Shown here one piece after another: positions 54,456 to 63,829 of a DNA stretch of 64,000 nucleotides; the stretch's first letter is position 1; each line of letters starts with the position of its first letter. The position numbers and the translations under genes are program-made. Origin of the DNA: Planococcus beigongshangi. Lineage in GTDB: Bacteria > Bacillota > Bacilli > Bacillales_A > Planococcaceae. Below the pieces are notes generated by a model. It had not been told where the DNA came from, did not search any database, and saw only the letters and a list, made by a program, of their open reading frames with translations. The stretch spans positions 310,257 through 374,256 of the forward strand of contig NZ_JADHDU010000001.1 in the NCBI RefSeq assembly GCF_016820495.1, read 5' to 3'.

Positions 54456-55148
54456 CTATACAAGCTCTACCCATCCCATCTTAATCGCATGGACAACAGC
54501 TTGCGTCCGGTCATTCAGGTCCATTTTCTTTAATATGGTAGAAACATGGTTTTTGACAGTTTTCTCACTGATACTCAAAACTTCACTTAATGATTTATTG
54601 GTATGGCCTTCCGACATCAGCTGCAGGATTTCTGCTTCCCTGTAAGTCAGCAGATGGTAAGGACGCCGAATTAAGGATTGGATATAGGCATCCTCGGTTT
54701 CACGAGGGATAAGTTTCATATATTCAGCTAAAAATCCGGCTAAAAGATCCGGATGTAAATAAAATCCGCCTTTGACCACCTCTTTAATCGCTGCAGCAAT
54801 CGAATCTGCCTCCATTTTTTTCAATAGATAACCCACCGCTCCAGCTTTAAAAGCTTTCAGCACCGCATAGGAATCATCAACTACCGAAAAAAGAAGAACG
54901 GCCGCTGAGGGATATTGCTGAATGAGGCCCTCCAATGCCTGAACGCTACTTTTGTCCGGAAGATTGAATTCCAGCAGGACAATATCCGGTCTATGCCGCT
55001 CATATAAAGGAGCGAGCTGATCCCCATTTTCCCCTTGAGCTACAATATGCAAATCAGGATCCATCTCCAAGATCCGCTTTAACCCTTCCCTGAAAAGGGG
55101 GTGCGGATCCACAACCAATATGTCGATTTGTTTTTGAGAGAGCTTCAC
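54456..55148 (-). CDS. DegU/NarL-type regulator with Glu at the phospho-acceptor site
   Basis: A 230-residue two-domain regulator close to DegU along its length: receiver (about 8-125) and LuxR-type HTH (about 163-225, LTYREAEILQLMSEGHTNKSLSEVL and ISEKTVKNHVSTILKKM). In the receiver the acidic pair is DP (V13-D14-P15-H16) instead of DD. The phospho-acceptor position reads DIVLLEFNLPD, with E60 where DegU has Asp. The conserved Lys (GYLLKKM) is kept. It therefore cannot be phosphorylated normally and may act as permanently on. No histidine kinase is adjacent. GTG 55148 follows GGAGG at ten bases. Confidence 0.92.
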   Translation of the reverse strand: MKLSQKQIDILVVDPHPLFREGLKRILEMDPDLHIVAQGENGDQLAPLYERHRPDIVLLEFNLPDKSSVQALEGLIQQYPSAAVLLFSVVDDSYAVLKAFKAGAVGYLLKKMEADSIAAAIKEVVKGGFYLHPDLLAGFLAEYMKLIPRETEDAYIQSLIRRPYHLLTYREAEILQLMSEGHTNKSLSEVLSISEKTVKNHVSTILKKMDLNDRTQAVVHAIKMGWVELV

Positions 55149-55319
55149 AAATATAAAACCTCCAGTTCTTTTATGCTACTATTAATATTACTTAATACCT
55201 ATTCCTCTATTTTAGACTAATAAACCTATATTGTTGCCATTTTCTATCAAATAATTGGTTGGTAATAAAATAATATAGTTTTTTTCGCTTTTTCAAATCG
55301 TAAAGATGAGGTGAGAAGA

Positions 55320-55620
55320 GGGTATGGCGGCGGATATCCGCCGTTGAGAGATTATATCCGTCGATAAGCGAATATATCCGCCGATGAGAAAATATATCCG
55401 TCGATCAGCAAAATGACGCCGGGTTTGTCGCTTTTCGCTGGCGAAAAGCATGCAATATGGGTTTTGGGGTTGGAGAAAAGCGGTTATTGGGTTTTAGAAG
55501 TGGGGTACGGAGGAGCGATGGGGTGAGAAAGGAGCTTCGTCGGCGGATATCCGCCGATCAGCAAAATGACGCCGGGATTGTCGCTTTTCGCTGGCGAAAA
55601 GCATGCAATCGAGCCCGCCC
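55320..55620 (+). repeat. Composite hairpin/20-mer repeat, locus I
   Basis: Two hairpins (about 55430-55450 and 55583-55602, both GCTTTTCGC-TG-GCGAAAAGC with ATGCAAT) with a four-unit 20-mer array before the first and a minimal head plus one unit before the second. The spacer matches locus H (GGTTATTGGGTTTTAGAAGT). It lies in the divergent region between the DegU-like gene and galU and ends about 75 bp before galU. Confidence 0.92.
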
Positions 55621-55693
55621 CGGATTGCAAAACCCCACTAATGGGTATGGGTAGTAGAGACCAAACAATAATCACGATAAGAAGGTGCCCAAG

Positions 55694-56575
55694 ATGAGAG
55701 TGAAAAAAGCGATTATCCCGGCAGCGGGACTCGGGACCCGTTTCCTGCCTGCGACCAAAGCGATGCCGAAAGAAATGCTGCCGATTGTGGATAAGCCGAC
55801 CATCCAATACATAGTGGAAGAAGCGATTGCGTCCGGGATCGAAGACATCATCATCGTGACCGGGAAAGGGAAGCGGGCTATTGAAGATCATTTCGACCAT
55901 GCTTTCGAATTGGAGGAAACTTTGCTCCGTAAAGGCAAGACTGATATGCTGGATTCCGTTTTACAGACCTCGAGCGTCGAAATCCATTATATCCGCCAGA
56001 AGCAGCCGCTTGGTTTGGGGCATGCCATCTGGTCGGCGCGGAAATTTATCGGCGATGAACCTTTTGCCGTGCTACTCGGCGATGACATTGTTGAGAATGA
56101 CGCGGAGCCTGGCCTTCTTCAATTGGTGGATCAATTCAATAAAACAGGCCAAAGTGTCATCGGCGTCAAACAGGTATCGGAAGAAGATACACAGCGCTAC
56201 GGCATCATTGATCCGGGAGCGATTGATGGAAAACTGATCGATGTCAATAAATTCGTGGAAAAACCCGAGCCAGGAACGGCTCCTTCAAATTACGCCATTA
56301 TGGGGCGCTATGTGCTGACGCCGGAAATCTTCAAGTTTTTAGCTGAACAGGAACCGGGTGCCGGTGGAGAAATCCAACTGACCGATGCCATCCAAAAATT
56401 GAATGAAGTGCATTCTGTCTCCGCCTATGAATTCGATGGCCGCCGGTTCGATGTCGGTGAAAAATTCGGGTTCATTGAAACGACGATCGAGTTTGCGTTG
56501 AAGCGTCCGGAGCTGAGAGGGCAGTTGCTTCAGTTGTTCAGAGAGAAGCTGGATGAGGAAGAAAGAAATAAATAA
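55694..56575 (+). CDS. galU: UTP-glucose-1-phosphate uridylyltransferase
   Basis: Makes UDP-glucose for wall teichoic acid, glycolipids and capsule precursors. The 293-residue protein has [21 protein letters not shown] (nucleotide site), [35 protein letters not shown] and [24 protein letters not shown] 55694 has AAGAAGG eight bases upstream, better than GTG 55685. It is monocistronic and converges on lysC. Confidence 0.96.
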   Translation: MRVKKAIIPAAGLGTRFLPATKAMPKEMLPIVDKPTIQYIVEEAIASGIEDIIIVTGKGKRAIEDHFDHAFELEETLLRKGKTDMLDSVLQTSSVEIHYIRQKQPLGLGHAIWSARKFIGDEPFAVLLGDDIVENDAEPGLLQLVDQFNKTGQSVIGVKQVSEEDTQRYGIIDPGAIDGKLIDVNKFVEKPEPGTAPSNYAIMGRYVLTPEIFKFLAEQEPGAGGEIQLTDAIQKLNEVHSVSAYEFDGRRFDVGEKFGFIETTIEFALKRPELRGQLLQLFREKLDEEERNK

Positions 56576-56582
56576 TAACCCA

Positions 56583-56625
56583 AAAGGTGCAATGCGGATA
56601 TCCTCCCGCACTGCACCTTTTTCCA
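56583..56625. terminator. Bidirectional terminator between galU and the aspartokinase gene
   Basis: AAAAGGTGCAATGCGG pairs with CCGCACTGCACCTTTTT, with A and T runs on both sides. It serves both convergent genes. Confidence 0.85.
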
Positions 56626-56637
56626 TCCTCCACAAGT

Positions 56638-58002
56638 TCAATTCACCAACGCCGCTTCAAAAAACTCCTTATATAACTCCTGCAAGATTTTCGTCTCATC
56701 CTGTTTCAATACGCCGAATACCAGACTGACTTCGGATGAACCCTGGTTGATCATTTCGATATTGGCGCCGGTCCGGGCGATGGCAGTGGCAGCGCGGGCG
56801 GCTAGGCCCGTCGTCAGTTTCATGCCTTCGCCGACCAGCACGACCATGGAGAAATCTTTGCGGATATAGACTTCGTCGGCGTGCAATTCGGATTTGATGC
56901 GGCCGGTGATGCGCGCTTCTTTTTCGGGAGTCAACCGGTGGCTGCGGATGATGACGGATAAATTATCGATGCCGGACGGAATATGTTCATACGAAATTTC
57001 GTCATCTTCCAGAATCTGCAACAGTTTCCGGCCAAAACCGATTTCCCGGTTCATCAGATACTTGCTCACATACAAGGTGGAAAAACCGCTGTCGGCTGAA
57101 ATTCCCGTCACCGGACGCCGGCTGTAATCGCGCTCCGCGACTATCATCGTGCCGGGAGCGGAAGGGTGGTTCGTGTTCTTGATGCAGACAGGGACGGATG
57201 CTTTGAAGGCAGGCATCAGGGCTTCGTCATGAAAAACGGCAAATCCCGCATAGGCGAGCTCGCGCATTTCCCGGTATGTCATGGAGTCGATTTCAACCGG
57301 ATTTTGAATGATATGCGGGTTCGCCGCAAACACACAATCGACGTCCGTGAAGTTTTCGTATAAATCGGCTTTTACAGCTGCCGCCAATATGGAACCGGTG
57401 ATATCCGATCCACCGCGGTCGAATGTCCGCAGGACGCCGTCTGCCGTGTAGCCGAAAAATCCGGGGAATACGTGGATCGTCTCAGAATCCTCTAGCGCCG
57501 CGAGCCGCTCATATGATTCCGGCAGCGCCTGTGCCCGTTCCGGCAGATCATTCACGACCAGTCCGGCATCCTGCGGATTGAGATAAGCGGCTTTCATCCC
57601 GAGCGAAGTGAAGTACGCGGCGATCAGCTTTGCCGAATTGTCTTCACCGCTCGCTTTGATGCAGTCCATATAAAGTTCTTCATTGGATTTATCCCCAGCC
57701 AGCCGGTTCAGCAGGTCGATTTTAATCGAATCAAGGATGGCACCGTCCAGATTCAATCCGTCTGCAATTTCGGAATAGCGTTCCCACACCCGCTTCAGCG
57801 GCGCTTCCACCGCTTGGCCGGCAAGTGCGGCCTGGCCAAGGCTGATCAGCAGGTCCGTCACTTTGATATCCCCGACGAACCGTTTGCCGGGAGCGGAGAC
57901 GACGACGATTCTGCGGCTTGGATCGCTTTGGATGATCGCCGTCACTTTTTGGATTTGCTGGGCACTTGCTACGGAAGTGCCGCCGAATTTACATACCTTC
58001 AT
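56638..58002 (-). CDS. lysC: Aspartate kinase (class III / YclM type)
   Basis: First step of the aspartate family pathway, phosphorylating aspartate. The 454-residue single chain has KFGGTSVASAQQIQ at the N-terminus, RTFDRGGSDITGSILAAAV in the catalytic core and two ACT domains (about 305-450: LYVSKYLMNREIGFGRKLLQ, then MVVLVGEGM). This is the long non-dimer type resembling B. subtilis YclM, usually inhibited by lysine plus threonine. ATG has AGGATTTGATCTT upstream. It diverges from hom-thrC-thrB, so the pathway's first and later steps share a control region. The symbol is by function. Confidence 0.93.
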   Translation of the reverse strand: MKVCKFGGTSVASAQQIQKVTAIIQSDPSRRIVVVSAPGKRFVGDIKVTDLLISLGQAALAGQAVEAPLKRVWERYSEIADGLNLDGAILDSIKIDLLNRLAGDKSNEELYMDCIKASGEDNSAKLIAAYFTSLGMKAAYLNPQDAGLVVNDLPERAQALPESYERLAALEDSETIHVFPGFFGYTADGVLRTFDRGGSDITGSILAAAVKADLYENFTDVDCVFAANPHIIQNPVEIDSMTYREMRELAYAGFAVFHDEALMPAFKASVPVCIKNTNHPSAPGTMIVAERDYSRRPVTGISADSGFSTLYVSKYLMNREIGFGRKLLQILEDDEISYEHIPSGIDNLSVIIRSHRLTPEKEARITGRIKSELHADEVYIRKDFSMVVLVGEGMKLTTGLAARAATAIARTGANIEMINQGSSEVSLVFGVLKQDETKILQELYKEFFEAALVN

Positions 58003-58072
58003 AAGATCAAATCCTATCTTTTATTAATTGTTTAAGGGTTGTTTAAAGATTAATATAATACTATAATGTCCA

Positions 58073-58108
58073 TGTACATAAAACAAATGTATTTTTACAG
58101 TGTACATA
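58073..58108. promoter_or_regulatory. Repeated TGTACATA in the divergent lysC/hom promoter region
   Basis: TGTACATA occurs at 58073-58080 and 58101-58108, 28 bp apart, between the divergent aspartokinase and hom genes. Evenly placed copies suggest a regulator of both units. No T-box or lysine riboswitch structure is recognised in the short leader. Confidence 0.4.
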
Positions 58109-58126
58109 GTACAGGGGGGATCGTCA

Positions 58127-59419
58127 ATGAAAAATGCAATTTCAATCGGATTATTAGGGTTTGGCACAGTCGGTCAGGGAGTCGCAAAAATTCTGCATCA
58201 GCACCAGCAGGATTTGAACCATAAATTAGGCGCAGAAGCGATCATCAAAAGAGTGCTGATTAAAGATAAGAACAAAGAGCGGATTACCACACTTGATCCT
58301 TCCGTCTTTACTGTTGATATAGATGAAATCCTGAATGACCCTTCCATCGATATCATCGTCGAAGTGATGGGCGGCATCCAGGAAGCGGAAGCTGCGATTG
58401 AAGCGGCATTGAAATCCGGTAAGCAAGTCGTGACAGCCAATAAAGATGTGATGGCGGAATCGGGCAATGAGTTGATGAAACTGGCTGATGAACAGAAATG
58501 CGACTTATTCTATGAAGCAAGTGTGGCTGGCGGCATTCCGATCATCCGGACATTGCAGGATGGCCTAGCATCCGACCGCATCACCAGTCTGATGGGCATC
58601 GTCAACGGTACGACGAACTTCATCCTGACGAAAATGAAGAAGGAGAATATGACTTACGATGATGCGCTGGCTGAAGCGACGCGACTCGGCTATGCGGAAG
58701 CTGATCCGTCTGCAGATGTAGACGGTTTGGATGCTGCCCGGAAAATGGTCATCCTGTCTTCCTTGGCATACTCGACAGTTGTCGATCTTGCAGATGTGCG
58801 TGTGCGCGGCATGAAGGAAATCCGTGACGGCGATTTGGAACTCGCTGCTCAGTTCGGCTATACGATGAAAATGCTCGGCTCCTCCAAAAAGGATGAGGCC
58901 GGAATCGAAGTGGCAGTGGAGCCGGTTTTGCTTCCGGATTCTCATCCGCTCGCATCAGTCAACAACGAATTCAACGCTGTTTATATCCACGGGGATGCAG
59001 TAGGCGAAACGATGCTTTACGGTCCCGGCGCCGGTTCACTGCCGACCGCGACATCGGTCGTATCGGATATTATGGCAGCCTGCCGCAATCTCCAGCTCGG
59101 AGTCAACGGCAAACGTGGCCATGCGCCGCAGCATGAACGGGTCCTCAAACCGGACAGCCATTGTGATGCGAACTATTTCTACCGGCTGCTGATTAAGGAT
59201 GAAGTGGGCGTGCTGGCCCGTATCACTAATATTTTCAGCCATCAAAATGCCAGCCTCCAGTCGGTCATGCAGCATCCGTCAGAAACTGGAGACCACGCAG
59301 AATTGATTTTATTGACCCATCGGATTTCAAGGCAGCAGCATCTGAATGTTATTGGAAAATTGGAAGGCATAGCTGAAATCATCAGCCATTACCGCGTTGA
59401 AGGGGAGGAATCAGCATGA
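58127..59419 (+). CDS. hom: Homoserine dehydrogenase
   Basis: NAD(P)H-dependent reduction of aspartate semialdehyde to homoserine. From ATG 58127 (GGGGGG seven bases upstream) it has 430 residues; an ATG at 58100 lies before the ribosome-binding site. [16 protein letters not shown] is the cofactor loop; [44 protein letters not shown] and [20 protein letters not shown] define the catalytic core. The last 80 residues are an ACT domain ([20 protein letters not shown]) for threonine feedback. It overlaps thrC by four bases. Confidence 0.97.
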   Translation: MKNAISIGLLGFGTVGQGVAKILHQHQQDLNHKLGAEAIIKRVLIKDKNKERITTLDPSVFTVDIDEILNDPSIDIIVEVMGGIQEAEAAIEAALKSGKQVVTANKDVMAESGNELMKLADEQKCDLFYEASVAGGIPIIRTLQDGLASDRITSLMGIVNGTTNFILTKMKKENMTYDDALAEATRLGYAEADPSADVDGLDAARKMVILSSLAYSTVVDLADVRVRGMKEIRDGDLELAAQFGYTMKMLGSSKKDEAGIEVAVEPVLLPDSHPLASVNNEFNAVYIHGDAVGETMLYGPGAGSLPTATSVVSDIMAACRNLQLGVNGKRGHAPQHERVLKPDSHCDANYFYRLLIKDEVGVLARITNIFSHQNASLQSVMQHPSETGDHAELILLTHRISRQQHLNVIGKLEGIAEIISHYRVEGEESA

Positions 59420-60477
59420 GATGGCCAGGACTGATCGAACAATATAAAGAATGGCTGCCGGTGACAGAAAAAACGCCGGCGCTCACGTTGCAGGAAGGAA
59501 ACACGCCGCTGGTCCACCTGGAGAAATTATCCGCAGAATGGGGCATCCGCTTATATGCGAAACTGGAAGGGGCAAATCCGACAGGCTCTTTCAAAGACCG
59601 TGGCATGGTGATGGCGGTGGCGAAAGCGAAAGAAGAAGGCAAAACGGTGCTGATCTGTGCATCCACCGGCAATACTTCCGCGTCCGCTGCAGCATACGGT
59701 GCGCGGGCAGGCATGCGGACGATCGTCGTCATCCCGGAAGGACGCATCGCCCTCGGGAAATTGGCGCAGGCTAAAATGTACGGCGCTGAAATTCTGGAGA
59801 TCAAAGGGAATTTCGACGAAGCGCTGCGGATGGTGAGGGAAGTCGGACAGGAAGCGGGCATCGCGCTCGTGAACTCGGTCAATCCGTATCGCCTGGAAGG
59901 GCAGAAAACGATTGCGTTCGAAGTGATCGACCAATTGGGGGCTGTGCCGGACATCTTCGCACTGCCGGTCGGCAATGCCGGCAACATCTCTGCGTCCTGG
60001 AAAGGGTTCAGTGAATATGCGGCGAGAACGGGGACGAAACGTCCGGAACTTCTTGGTGTGCAGGCGGCAGGAGCGGCACCGATCGTCCATAAGAAAGTCG
60101 TCGACAATCCCGAGACTGTAGCGACAGCCATCCGCATCGGCAACCCGGCGAGCTGGCAATTGGCACTCGGTGCACTGGAGGAGTCGTCCGGAACTATATT
60201 GGCGGCGACGGATGAAGAAATTCTGGAAGCGTATCAACTGCTCGCATCAACTGAAGGGGTTTTCGCAGAGCCCGCATCCTGTGCTTCAATTGCGGGGATC
60301 AAAAAGCAGGTGGAAAACGGCTTGCTCGCAAAAGGGGCGACTGTTGTGGCGGTGTTGACGGGCAATGGCCTGAAGGATCCGGAGACGGCAATTTCCGTCA
60401 ATGAACAGAAGGCGATGCTGATGCCGGAAGATATGGAGCGGTTTTGGGAGGAGTTAAAGAAAGGGGTGGAGGTATGA
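59416..60477 (+). CDS. thrC: Threonine synthase
   Basis: PLP-dependent conversion of phosphohomoserine to threonine. The 353-residue short form is typical of Bacillales. [16 protein letters not shown] carries the PLP Lys; [19 protein letters not shown] is the phosphate-binding loop, and [16 protein letters not shown] a further cofactor site. The start overlaps the hom stop (ATGA) and the stop overlaps thrB, so the three genes are translationally coupled. Confidence 0.97.
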   Translation: MRWPGLIEQYKEWLPVTEKTPALTLQEGNTPLVHLEKLSAEWGIRLYAKLEGANPTGSFKDRGMVMAVAKAKEEGKTVLICASTGNTSASAAAYGARAGMRTIVVIPEGRIALGKLAQAKMYGAEILEIKGNFDEALRMVREVGQEAGIALVNSVNPYRLEGQKTIAFEVIDQLGAVPDIFALPVGNAGNISASWKGFSEYAARTGTKRPELLGVQAAGAAPIVHKKVVDNPETVATAIRIGNPASWQLALGALEESSGTILAATDEEILEAYQLLASTEGVFAEPASCASIAGIKKQVENGLLAKGATVVAVLTGNGLKDPETAISVNEQKAMLMPEDMERFWEELKKGVEV

Positions 60478-61379
60478 GCGGTAAAGCCTTTTCGGTAAAA
60501 GTGCCGGCATCCACTGCCAATTTAGGTCCAGGCTTCGATTCAATTGGTCTGGCGCTTGACCTTTACTTGACTGTGCATGTCTCAGGAGCGTCCGTTCCAT
60601 CGGTTGAATATCTGGATGAAAATTATAGCTCCCTGTCTGCCGGATCCGATAATTTATTGTTCACTACCATAGAATTCACCGCAAGCCGCTACAGCAAAAA
60701 GGTGCCGCCGGTAAAACTTGAAGTCGAAACGGAGATTCCGCTCGGCAGAGGCCTCGGCAGCAGTGCATCCGCCATAGCGGCAGGAATTGAAATCGCCGAT
60801 CGGCTGCTCGACCTGGACTTGTCGATGCAGGAGAAGCTTGAAATCGGCACGGAGTTGGAAGGGCATCCGGATAATATTTCGGCCTCTCTGCTCGGAGGAT
60901 TGACGATTTCTTATTGGGACGGGGAAGGGCTCACTGTCAGCCATACAGCGGCAGTGGATATTGGGGTCATCATTCTCGTGCCGCCGTCAGAATTTCTGAC
61001 TTCCGAGTCGAGGGGATTATTGCCCGGTGAATTATTGTATGCTTCGGCTGTTCGGAGCAGCGCGGCGGCCAATGTATTCTCGGCAGCAGCAGCGCGCGGT
61101 GACTGGACAACGGCAGGACGGATGATGGAAAAGGATGAATTCCACGAACCTTACCGCAAAAACCGGTTTCCGCACTTTGATGATATCCGGGAACTGTGCA
61201 CGGAAAACGGTGCCTATGGGTCAGCCATCAGCGGGGCAGGGCCCTCTCTATTCATCGCCGTAGAACCAGGCCGGGAAGATGGATTATCCGAACTGCTGGA
61301 AAAACGCTTCCCGCATTACGGATGCCTGGTGACCAAACCGGCTGGCAAAGGAATAAAATATAGTGAAAAGGTGATTTGA
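60474..61379 (+). CDS. thrB: Homoserine kinase
   Basis: GHMP-family kinase making phosphohomoserine for ThrC. The 301 residues include [19 protein letters not shown] at the N-terminus, the ATP loop [16 protein letters not shown] (about 85-100) and SGAGPSLFI near the C-terminus. ATG 60474 has GGGGTGGAGG just upstream and overlaps the thrC stop; a longer frame from 60444 is discounted. A hairpin (ACAGTC/GACTGT with TTTT) at about 61386-61414 may end the operon. Confidence 0.96.
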   Translation: MSGKAFSVKVPASTANLGPGFDSIGLALDLYLTVHVSGASVPSVEYLDENYSSLSAGSDNLLFTTIEFTASRYSKKVPPVKLEVETEIPLGRGLGSSASAIAAGIEIADRLLDLDLSMQEKLEIGTELEGHPDNISASLLGGLTISYWDGEGLTVSHTAAVDIGVIILVPPSEFLTSESRGLLPGELLYASAVRSSAAANVFSAAAARGDWTTAGRMMEKDEFHEPYRKNRFPHFDDIRELCTENGAYGSAISGAGPSLFIAVEPGREDGLSELLEKRFPHYGCLVTKPAGKGIKYSEKVI

Positions 61380-61541
61380 AGGAGGACAGTCTATGGAAAA
61401 TCATGGACTGTTTTGCTCGAGGAGGAATATGCCCTGCTTCTATTGAATAAGAACTGAATGCGGAAATTTGCAGGAATTCATTATAAATAGAGGATCCAGT
61501 GTTAAGAAGCCGTTTCATCAACTATGTGAGGAGTGGTTCCA

Positions 61542-62363
61542 TTGACAAAAGAGAAATTCATCGAAGTATCGCCTGGTATTGAACTTTCCGTGAAAGATGC
61601 GGGGAGCGGGGATGCACTTGTGCTTATTCCTGGCTGGACATTCGGGGCAGATGTATTTCACCAGCAAGTCGAATATTTTTCGAAAACGCATCGGGTGGTC
61701 GCGATCGATCCGCGCAGCCAGGGAAAATCGACCATTTCGCTGCAGGGCAATGATTACGTAACACACGCCCGGGATGTAGCCAAAGTGTTGGAAGAACTGG
61801 ACCTGAAGAATGTGACACTGCTGGGCTGGTCATTCGGTTGTCTGACTGTCTGGGAATATGTAAGGCAATTCGGTCTTGAAAATGTGAAAAAGGCCGTTCT
61901 AGTCGACTTGTCGCCGAAGCCGTTATCTATCGACCATAAAAACGACTGGGTCGAAGGTTCGCTGGATGATATCGCAGGTGCCTATACTTCGTCTCTTCGT
62001 TCACCGGCAGGGCAACGGGCGTTCATCACCGAATATGCTACTGAAGTGATGGTGCAGCGGGAACTGGATGCGGCCGAATTGGACTGGCTGGTCGGGGAGT
62101 CGATGAAGACACCTTATTATGTGGCTGCCAACCTTTTTGCAGCGGGGATGTTTTCCGATTACCGGGCGGAAGCGGAGCGGGTGAACAATTCGATTCCTGC
62201 ACTGACTGTCGCAGCCGAACATTGGGGAGAAACAGCGCGTGCCTTTATGGAACGGACGGCGCCAGGTTCTCAACTGGAAATTCTCGGCGGCCATTTGATG
62301 TTCTGGGAACATCCGGATCGTTTCAATGAGCTGCTTGAAACGTTTTTGAATAAAGAAGAATAA
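61542..62363 (+). CDS. Alpha/beta-fold hydrolase
   Basis: A 273-residue soluble hydrolase from TTG 61542, with GAGGAG eight bases upstream. The oxyanion segment LIPGWTFGADVF, nucleophile elbow GWSFGC (Ser) and the terminal GGHLMFWEHPDRF (His) are clear, with the acid probably in the strand before. It resembles the haloperoxidase/esterase branch; the substrate cannot be told. Monocistronic, downstream of the thr operon. Confidence 0.88.
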   Translation: MTKEKFIEVSPGIELSVKDAGSGDALVLIPGWTFGADVFHQQVEYFSKTHRVVAIDPRSQGKSTISLQGNDYVTHARDVAKVLEELDLKNVTLLGWSFGCLTVWEYVRQFGLENVKKAVLVDLSPKPLSIDHKNDWVEGSLDDIAGAYTSSLRSPAGQRAFITEYATEVMVQRELDAAELDWLVGESMKTPYYVAANLFAAGMFSDYRAEAERVNNSIPALTVAAEHWGETARAFMERTAPGSQLEILGGHLMFWEHPDRFNELLETFLNKEE

Positions 62364-62956
62364 GATACATGCATTTTATAAGCATGGAGCTCTGTAATTT
62401 CAGAAATGAAATCGGGGTTTCATGTTTTTTTGTTTTTACCTGAACATCGTAAGCCCAAAAACCACGTTACTTTTAAAAATTTAGCGAAAAAAATTTTAGA
62501 AAAAACATTATTTCATCCTACTTTTAAGTAAAGCTGCGCGAAAATTAGTTTATATCAGAAGCTTCTTTTAACAAGAAGTGGTACATAGCGGTCCTTTGCA
62601 GCATTTTTCCTTTGATTGATAAAAAGTGAAGCTGGGCATAGGGTGGACCAGCTTCAAAAAAGCGAATGAATGCTTGCTCTTCTTACTATTGTATTATTTT
62701 GAAATGTCTTCCATTTTAAATTTAACGTTTTATGAATAGAGGTCTGACAACGCAAAAGTATAGGAGAAAAATAGTATGATTTCAGAATAAAAAGAGTATT
62801 TTATAAGTACTTTACATTTTTTGGGCTGTCATATAGGTTTATTGTAGTTTTAAAAGTTTATTACTTAATAATTTTTTGCTCGTTGCCATTGGAATTTTGT
62901 GATAGTAATTACAAATAAATAATGGGTCAGTCAGGCAGTTAAAAGGAGTGGGCGGA
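62364..62956. other. Gene-free stretch with one inverted repeat
   Basis: No gene is supported here. TGAAGCTGG (62627-62635) and CCAGCTTCA (62648-62656) form a 9-bp stem; on the minus strand it is followed by five T. The sequence is AT-rich and otherwise featureless to my eye. Confidence 0.6.
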
Positions 62957-63358
62957 GTGACAGGCACGGATCCCCAGGTAATGACAGAAGATAAGGCGAT
63001 CGGAATTATAGCTGCTGAAGCGGAGCCAAGTTCCGAGTTCGAGCTATTAATAGAAAAGCGGATGTTTAAAATTAGCGGTTTTGGCGAGAACAGGCATGGG
63101 GGGACAACGGACATTTCAGTTCCTTTGAGATTATTCCATGATGGGCGAGAAGGGGATAATGAGGCCATCGTCTTTTTGCTGGCAGAAGAATTGCCGGTTT
63201 TCATACAGGCTTTGATCGATCATCCGATTTTGCTTCCAACCAGTTATTCGCAGCAAGTGAGCATGGAGCGGGGCATGTCCTGCCTGCAGCTGAAGACGCG
63301 AGAGCCTTTCGAGGATTTCAAGGCACGCCTTTTTAAAGCGCTTACAAAGCTGGGCTGA
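62957..63358 (+). CDS. Protein of unknown function
   Basis: 133 residues from GTG 62957, with AAAGGAG eight bases upstream; a GTG at 62948 overlaps that site. It is soluble and acidic, with FGENRHGGTTDISVPLRLF in the middle and a helical C-terminus (EPFEDFKARLFKALTKLG). I recognise no family. Monocistronic or followed by the small 63437 gene. Confidence 0.6.
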   Translation: MTGTDPQVMTEDKAIGIIAAEAEPSSEFELLIEKRMFKISGFGENRHGGTTDISVPLRLFHDGREGDNEAIVFLLAEELPVFIQALIDHPILLPTSYSQQVSMERGMSCLQLKTREPFEDFKARLFKALTKLG

Positions 63359-63436
63359 AAATCCATTTGCTGGAGTTCCAACTGCTGAATTACGGATTTT
63401 TTATAAGATTTACTATACCCGAGGAGGATGAAAAGA

Positions 63437-63589
63437 ATGACTGTTTTCACAAAAGAGGAAAAAAGATTCGATGCCATGCCTAAAAATTACCTGCAGGTGT
63501 ATAAGGAATTCATCAATGGCTATAAACAATATAAATTGAACAAGGTTTCACAGTCCATGTCCATGACGGCTGCGAAACAATCCAAATAA
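63437..63589 (+). CDS. Small basic protein of unknown function
   Basis: A 50-residue frame from ATG 63437, nine bases after GAGGAGG. It reads MTVFTKEEKRFDAMPKNYLQ and continues VYKEFINGYKQYKLNKVSQS, ending in a Ser/Met/Lys tail. It is Tyr- and Lys-rich and amphipathic. Strong ribosome-binding site and a strong terminator 17 bases after the stop support it, though it is shorter than usual gene-calling limits. No family recognised. Confidence 0.6.
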   Translation: MTVFTKEEKRFDAMPKNYLQVYKEFINGYKQYKLNKVSQSMSMTAAKQSK

Positions 63590-63605
63590 GTGTCCGATAG
63601 TCTCT

Positions 63606-63642
63606 GAGGAGCTGAATCCGTATACCGATTCAGCTCTTTTTC
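63606..63642 (+). terminator. Terminator after the small 63437-63589 gene
   Basis: GAGCTGAATC pairs with GATTCAGCTC around CGTATACC and is followed by TTTTT. Confidence 0.85.
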
Positions 63643-63829
63643 TGCAACGAAAATTTAGAAGAATGGAAATATCGTTTCGGTAAGGAATTGTGTCTCTAAC
63701 TGTTGGCTATTGGGCCGGCGACGCGGTATCATTAACGTAACTGCTGAAAAGTATTATGGTGCAGGAAAGTTTATCATATACCAATCAGCTGACAGGTTTC
63801 ATAACCAACTACCGGAGGGGGACTGGCAA

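Noticed and set aside
58003-58126. T-box or lysine riboswitch before hom or the aspartokinase gene
   Set aside because: The leader is too short and shows no T-box motif or long paired structure.
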